A stretch of 64,000 nt of DNA from Mannheimia varigena. Lineage in GTDB: Bacteria > Pseudomonadota > Gammaproteobacteria > Enterobacterales > Pasteurellaceae. The stretch's first letter is position 1, and every line of letters begins with the position of its first letter. Shown here piece by piece: positions 60,092 to 64,000 of this stretch. Location: NCBI RefSeq assembly GCF_013377235.1, contig NZ_CP016226.1, forward strand, positions 620,001 to 684,000, given 5' to 3'. The position numbers and the translations under genes are program-made. The notes under the pieces are model-generated. The model saw nothing but the letters and a program-made list of their open reading frames with translations. It did no database searches and was not told the DNA's origin.

Positions 60092-62428
60092 CTAATTGAT
60101 ACCATAGGGTTCGGTATAAGGAAGTATTCCTCGTTTTAACATTCTCGATACGCCGTTGCTATAACTTGTACCAAAGCGTAGCTCAAAGTTAATCCCGAAT
60201 TTATTATCGTAGTAGAAATCATTAATCGTATCAGGCGAACCAACTGGCGTAGAAACTAAACGGCGTGCCACATAGACATTTGCAGCCCAACAACAAGTGT
60301 TGTAATTCAGAGAAAGCTGCCCTTCAACCGGTTTCTTCAAAGCAATATCATGATAATAACTCGTCATTATCGATACTTTATCTGTTAATTCCCAGCCTAA
60401 TACTGCACCAATCTGCTTAATTGACTGTCCATACTTGTTTGTGTTCAAGTTCTGATTAATATAGTCTTTACTTGCGTAACGGTAGTTTAACTGAACCAAT
60501 TTATCTAATTGTGGTTTATACTGCAATGACATATTCGCTAAAGAAGTTTGATTTAAGCGAGTGTCATATTGATAGCTACCGTGCCAATTCCATTTTTTGT
60601 GGAATTTCCAGTTAGATTCTGCCGCCCACGAAGAAGAACGTTTAGCAGTGCTATTATCCGATGTATCATCAATTTTTGATGGGCTTAAATAATAGGTTTG
60701 ACCTAAACTAAAGTTGAATACCTCTTCACCCGTTTCATTATTAAAGAAGCGGGTTGTTCCACCGGCTGTGATTAAATTTGCCGAAGAAATTCGGTCTAAA
60801 CCACTATAACGACGGTCATTAAATAGTGAGAAATAGTCATTTTGTAATAAGGCCGAATCATAGCCCAAACTTACACTTTTCTGGCGTTTAGAACCAATAT
60901 CACTTTGGTTTTTGTATGGACGATAAATATATTGCAATCTTGGCTCAATCGTTTGATTAAAACCAGAGAATAGTTGTTTATCCGATTCTAAAACCGTTTT
61001 GAAATCTAACTTAATTTGAGGTAATACTCGACTTACACTTTTCTTGATCTCTTCTGTGCTTTCACTACCCTTAGTTTGTTGATAATGAGTTGCATACAAC
61101 TTCGTTTCCAAATTTAAACTACCGTAGCGATTTGCCAGTGGGAAGTTTAACGTTGGCTCAGCGTGGAAACGCCACGCTTTTGGCATTAGTTTACTGTCAT
61201 TTTCAAAACGAGCGGCTTGAGCGAAGAATTTGAAATCGCCACCTTTAATTAAATCGTTTTTGTAGTAATTAAAGTCAATTTGTGGGAGTACACGATAAGG
61301 TCCGATATCCAATTCATCGAAGGTTTGGAATTTTTTACCTGAAATCGAAATATTGTAATTTGGTTGATAGTAACCTAATTTAAAGTTTTGTGTAGCGTAA
61401 CCGTCCGTGCTCGAACCATATGCCGAATCAAAATCGGAGAAGTAACGTCTGTCGCTCACTTTGGTGTAATCCACATAAAAACGCCAGTCGGTTAAGAAAC
61501 TCACGGCATGACGCCAGTGAAGCAAATAACGTTTACGATCATCATTTTCTGGCTGATAGTCGGTTAAACGGTCTTTCGCCATATACTCAGTTGCCACCAA
61601 ACCTTGCCCGATTTTAGTCAAATAACGAAACTCAGGACTAATCTGCCAACCACGACGTGAATAGTAGGTTGGCGTAATGGTTGCATCCATATTCGGGGCG
61701 ATATTCCAATAAAACGGCTGCGAATACGTCCAACCGTTTTTGCTGGAACGCTCAAAACTTGGAATGAGCAAACCGGTACGGCGGCGATCGCCAATCGGGA
61801 ATTGTAAATACGGCGAATAAAATACCGGCATTCCCAACACTTTAAAGCGAGCGTGCCACATTTCCGCATACTCTTCGTCCACGTGCTGGATCATCTCGTT
61901 GGCTTCAATCGACCAAGAATTATCGTCTGGCAAGCACGAAGTAAAACTGGCATTTTTCAGCGTGCGTTTGCTATTTCCAAACTCGCCCTGCTCTGCCGTG
62001 CCCCGCCCTTGTCTGCCGACTAATTGATAATTGGCATTGCTGAGGCTGGCATCTTTTGAAAGCAGATTAATGGTCGCATCAGAACCGGTCGCCTGAATTA
62101 AGTTGTCTTGGTAGTTAAAATTGCCCTGCAAATACGCCATTCGGGCATTTTCGCCATCTTGCTCTACTCTAACCTGATCCGCCACAATCGAACGATTGCC
62201 TTGCTTAATGCTCACATCACCGGTGTAAGTTGCATCTCGAGGCTGATTGATTACCGCACTGTCCGACTCAATAGTCACCGGCATTCTCAGCTGATCGCCT
62301 TCTACCACTTCACCTTGGAATTGAGGCACGCCGAGCAAGCACTGCTGTTTTAAATCAGCCGCTGCATAATTGCTATAGCAGGCAGCCATCACTGCAAGAG
62401 AGAGTAAGCTATAACGCTGTTTCATCAT
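60092..62428 (-). CDS. lptD: LPS-assembly outer-membrane protein LptD
   Basis: LptD with LptE inserts lipopolysaccharide into the outer leaflet. Signal peptide residues 1-24 end in YAAA. The N-terminal periplasmic beta-jellyroll (about 45-170) has the OstA-like VTIESDSAVINQPRDATYTGDV. The C-terminal beta-barrel starts at about 200 (FPIGDRRRTGLLIPSFERSSK). Cys30, the SCLPDD Cys and the NTCCW pair near the C-terminus can form the inter-domain disulfides of functional LptD. Length is 778. AAAGGA precedes the first of two ATGs. Composition shifts along the gene: the 5' part is GC-richer. Confidence 0.96.
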   Translation of the reverse strand: MMKQRYSLLSLAVMAACYSNYAAADLKQQCLLGVPQFQGEVVEGDQLRMPVTIESDSAVINQPRDATYTGDVSIKQGNRSIVADQVRVEQDGENARMAYLQGNFNYQDNLIQATGSDATINLLSKDASLSNANYQLVGRQGRGTAEQGEFGNSKRTLKNASFTSCLPDDNSWSIEANEMIQHVDEEYAEMWHARFKVLGMPVFYSPYLQFPIGDRRRTGLLIPSFERSSKNGWTYSQPFYWNIAPNMDATITPTYYSRRGWQISPEFRYLTKIGQGLVATEYMAKDRLTDYQPENDDRKRYLLHWRHAVSFLTDWRFYVDYTKVSDRRYFSDFDSAYGSSTDGYATQNFKLGYYQPNYNISISGKKFQTFDELDIGPYRVLPQIDFNYYKNDLIKGGDFKFFAQAARFENDSKLMPKAWRFHAEPTLNFPLANRYGSLNLETKLYATHYQQTKGSESTEEIKKSVSRVLPQIKLDFKTVLESDKQLFSGFNQTIEPRLQYIYRPYKNQSDIGSKRQKSVSLGYDSALLQNDYFSLFNDRRYSGLDRISSANLITAGGTTRFFNNETGEEVFNFSLGQTYYLSPSKIDDTSDNSTAKRSSSWAAESNWKFHKKWNWHGSYQYDTRLNQTSLANMSLQYKPQLDKLVQLNYRYASKDYINQNLNTNKYGQSIKQIGAVLGWELTDKVSIMTSYYHDIALKKPVEGQLSLNYNTCCWAANVYVARRLVSTPVGSPDTINDFYYDNKFGINFELRFGTSYSNGVSRMLKRGILPYTEPYGIN

Positions 62429-62589
62429 TTTTCCTTTCTAAATGGGGCAAGCGGTTAAATTTGTGTGATTTTTTACATTTTTGTATTGTAGGGGCGAATT
62501 GCTATTCGCCCCTACGTTTCAACGTCTTCACTTCGATATTTGCGTTTCGATATTTTGCAAAAAATCCCTCAAAAACCACCGCTTGTGCG
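62429..62589. other. lptD-hemN gap
   Basis: No gene. It holds uptake-signal cores near 62448 and 62577 and a 28-base palindrome at 62488-62515. The lptD promoter must lie in its left half, but no clear boxes are visible. Confidence 0.5.
62488..62515. repeat. GTAGGG-type palindrome, copy 4
   Basis: A 28-base palindrome, with arms GTAGGGGCGAATTG and the near-complementary CTATTCGCCCCTAC, between hemN and lptD. Outer 12 bases of each arm match perfectly; it is the same size as copy 2. Confidence 0.7.
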
Positions 62590-63957
62590 TTAAATAATAC
62601 GGGAAAACTGCTGTCTTCTCGCTAACTGTCTTGAATACACATCAAAACATAAGCAAATGTTACGAATTAACAAACGTCCTCGTGGCGAAACCACAATGCC
62701 GTTTTCGTTAATCGTTAATAAACCGTCTTCTGCCAACGGTTTGAGGAAAGTTAAATCTTCCGCAAAGTAGCTGTTGAAATCAATGCCATATTGCTGCTCG
62801 ATGGTAGCAAAATCCAATTTGAAGTTACAAATTAAGGCTTTGATTACATCACGGCGAATGCAGTCATCTTGCGTCAGTGCAATACCTTTGTGCAAGGCAA
62901 TGCCACGTTCTTCCACGTCTGCATAATATTTTTGCAGATCTTTTTGGTTTTGAGCGTAAGTGTCGCCCAACAGGCTGATTGCCGACACCCCCATTCCCAA
63001 TAAATCACACTCTTCTTGGGTAGTGTAACCTTGGAAATTGCGGTGCAAAATGCCTTTTTCTTGGGCGACGGCTAGTTCATCATCCGGTTTGGCGAAGTGA
63101 TCCATTCCGATAAATTTATAGCCGTTTTCACCTAAAAATTCGATAGATTTTTGTAAGATAGTGAGTTTGGTTTCCGGAGCCGGTAACATATCTTCTTTGA
63201 TCTTCACCTGAGCGGCAAATCGGCTTGGCAAATGGGCGTAGTTAAATACGCTCATACGATCCGGGTTGAGTTCCACCACACGCTCAAGGGTGTACATAAA
63301 ACTCTCCACATTTTGCTTCGGCAAGCCATAAATTAAATCCACGTTAGTAGAGACAAAACCTAGCTCTTTCGCTCGCTTCATCAAGGCAAAAATAAATTCT
63401 TCGTCTTGCTCACGGTTTACTAGCTTTTGCACCTCTTTGTCGAAGTCTTGAATACCCATACTGATGCGGTTAAAGCCAATCGCACGCAGGTGATCAAGCA
63501 TATCCAGCTCAATTTCACGAGGATCCATCTCAATACTGATTTCAGCCTCTTCGCTCACATCAAAATGGCTGCGTAGCATTTGCATTAAACGAGCAGATTG
63601 ATCTTCGTCTAAATACGTTGGTGTACCGCCGCCCCAGTGAATTTGCGTCACCAAACGATTTTTAAACAACGGTGCTCGACTTTTAATTTCACGTTCTAAA
63701 TAATCTAAATAGATTTCAACTTTATGGCGATGGCGAGTAATCACCTTGTTGCAGCCGCAGAAATAGCAAAGTTTATGGCAAAACGGAATATGCACATAAA
63801 GCGAAAGCGGACGCTCAGGATAACGAGCAGCCGCCGCAATAAAATCGTCATTGGTGTAGTTTTCGTTAAACTCCAACGCCGTTGGGTAAGAGGTGTAACG
63901 AGGGCCCGAATGGTTATATTTTTGAATCAGGGCAAGATCCCAAATAATTTCTGACAT
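62590..63957 (-). CDS. hemN: Oxygen-independent coproporphyrinogen III oxidase
   Basis: HemN is a radical-SAM enzyme that decarboxylates coproporphyrinogen III in haem synthesis without oxygen. The [4Fe-4S]/SAM motif is CHKLCYFCGC with Cys60, 64, 67 and extra Cys69, typical of true HemN. Early Tyr-rich GPRYTSYPTALEF and the WGGGTPT motif (about 105-111) are present. Length is 455. Its ATG overlaps the stop of an upstream gene (TAATG). The 5'-end hemA fragment is at the opposite window end, unconnected. Confidence 0.96.
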   Translation of the reverse strand: MSEIIWDLALIQKYNHSGPRYTSYPTALEFNENYTNDDFIAAAARYPERPLSLYVHIPFCHKLCYFCGCNKVITRHRHKVEIYLDYLEREIKSRAPLFKNRLVTQIHWGGGTPTYLDEDQSARLMQMLRSHFDVSEEAEISIEMDPREIELDMLDHLRAIGFNRISMGIQDFDKEVQKLVNREQDEEFIFALMKRAKELGFVSTNVDLIYGLPKQNVESFMYTLERVVELNPDRMSVFNYAHLPSRFAAQVKIKEDMLPAPETKLTILQKSIEFLGENGYKFIGMDHFAKPDDELAVAQEKGILHRNFQGYTTQEECDLLGMGVSAISLLGDTYAQNQKDLQKYYADVEERGIALHKGIALTQDDCIRRDVIKALICNFKLDFATIEQQYGIDFNSYFAEDLTFLKPLAEDGLLTINENGIVVSPRGRLLIRNICLCFDVYSRQLARRQQFSRII

Positions 63958-64000
63958 TAGATAGCCTTTTTGATCTCTTCAATATCTTGTAATAGTTGCT
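63957..64000 (-). CDS. C-terminal end of an upstream gene (cut by window end)
   Basis: The last 13 codons on the minus strand read QLLQDIEEIKKAI and then TAA, which overlaps the hemN ATG by one base. Such coupling suggests an operon partner of hemN. The fragment is too short to name. Confidence 0.5.
   Translation of the reverse strand, partial: QLLQDIEEIKKAI

Overview
This window looks like a chromosome segment from a member of the Pasteurellaceae in the Actinobacillus pleuropneumoniae/Mannheimia branch. The main evidence is the dense scatter of the Apl-type DNA uptake signal core (ACAAGCGGTC and its complement GACCGCTTGT) between and inside genes. Gene content and neighbourhoods (hel/e(P4), pyrR beside surA, rseABC, divergent fadR/nhaB followed by dsbB) agree. 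I cannot name the species from the sequence alone. No rRNA, tRNA, transposase or prophage gene was found.

Layout. 1-6.5 kb: 3' part of hemA, then der, hldE, pyrR, surA and rsmA. 6.5-13.7 kb, minus strand: upp, fadD, the envelope stress operon rpoE-rseA-rseB-rseC, and leuA with a leucine-rich leader peptide and attenuator. 14-20 kb: a Cof-type phosphatase, an orphan MacA-like adaptor, a bile-acid-symporter-family carrier, lipoprotein e(P4), pepB and greB. 20-28.4 kb: recB, a MATE exporter, a UPF0319 protein, corC and lnt. 28.4-32.3 kb: the riboflavin operon ribD-ribE-ribBA-ribH behind an FMN riboswitch. 32.4-34.9 kb: lon with a heat-shock-like promoter. 35-45.7 kb: a type I-C CRISPR-Cas locus. 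46-64 kb: ycaO, cmoB, ilvY, two divergent family-9 glycosyltransferases, rpmE, tkt with a CRP-like site, phoH/ybeZ, fadR, nhaB, dsbB, metC, lptD and hemN.

The most interesting part is the CRISPR-Cas locus. The order is cas3 - [OLD-like ATPase/TOPRIM gene] - cas5c - cas8c - cas7 - cas4 - [unknown 234-residue gene] - cas1 - cas2 - leader - array. The I-C order is canonical apart from two in-operon extra genes. One is a complete overcoming-lysogenization-defect (OLD) type ATPase-nuclease between cas3 and cas5c. The other is a protein I do not recognise, separating cas4 from cas1. Both look AT-richer than the cas genes and sit in the operon in the same direction with their own ribosome binding sites. 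They may be acquired defence or accessory factors expressed with Cascade and the adaptation module. The array is minimal: three good repeats, three spacers and one strongly diverged terminal repeat. Its leader RNA could fold so that a 9-bp stem closes exactly at the first repeat.

Other regulatory features read from the sequence are a sigma-E-like promoter before rpoE, a terminator-like hairpin between rseA and rseB, a CRP-like site centred near -61.5 of the predicted tkt promoter, a structured leader before rpmE, inverted uptake-signal pairs used as terminators, a composite palindromic element between der and hldE, and a family of 26-29-bp palindromes at gene ends.
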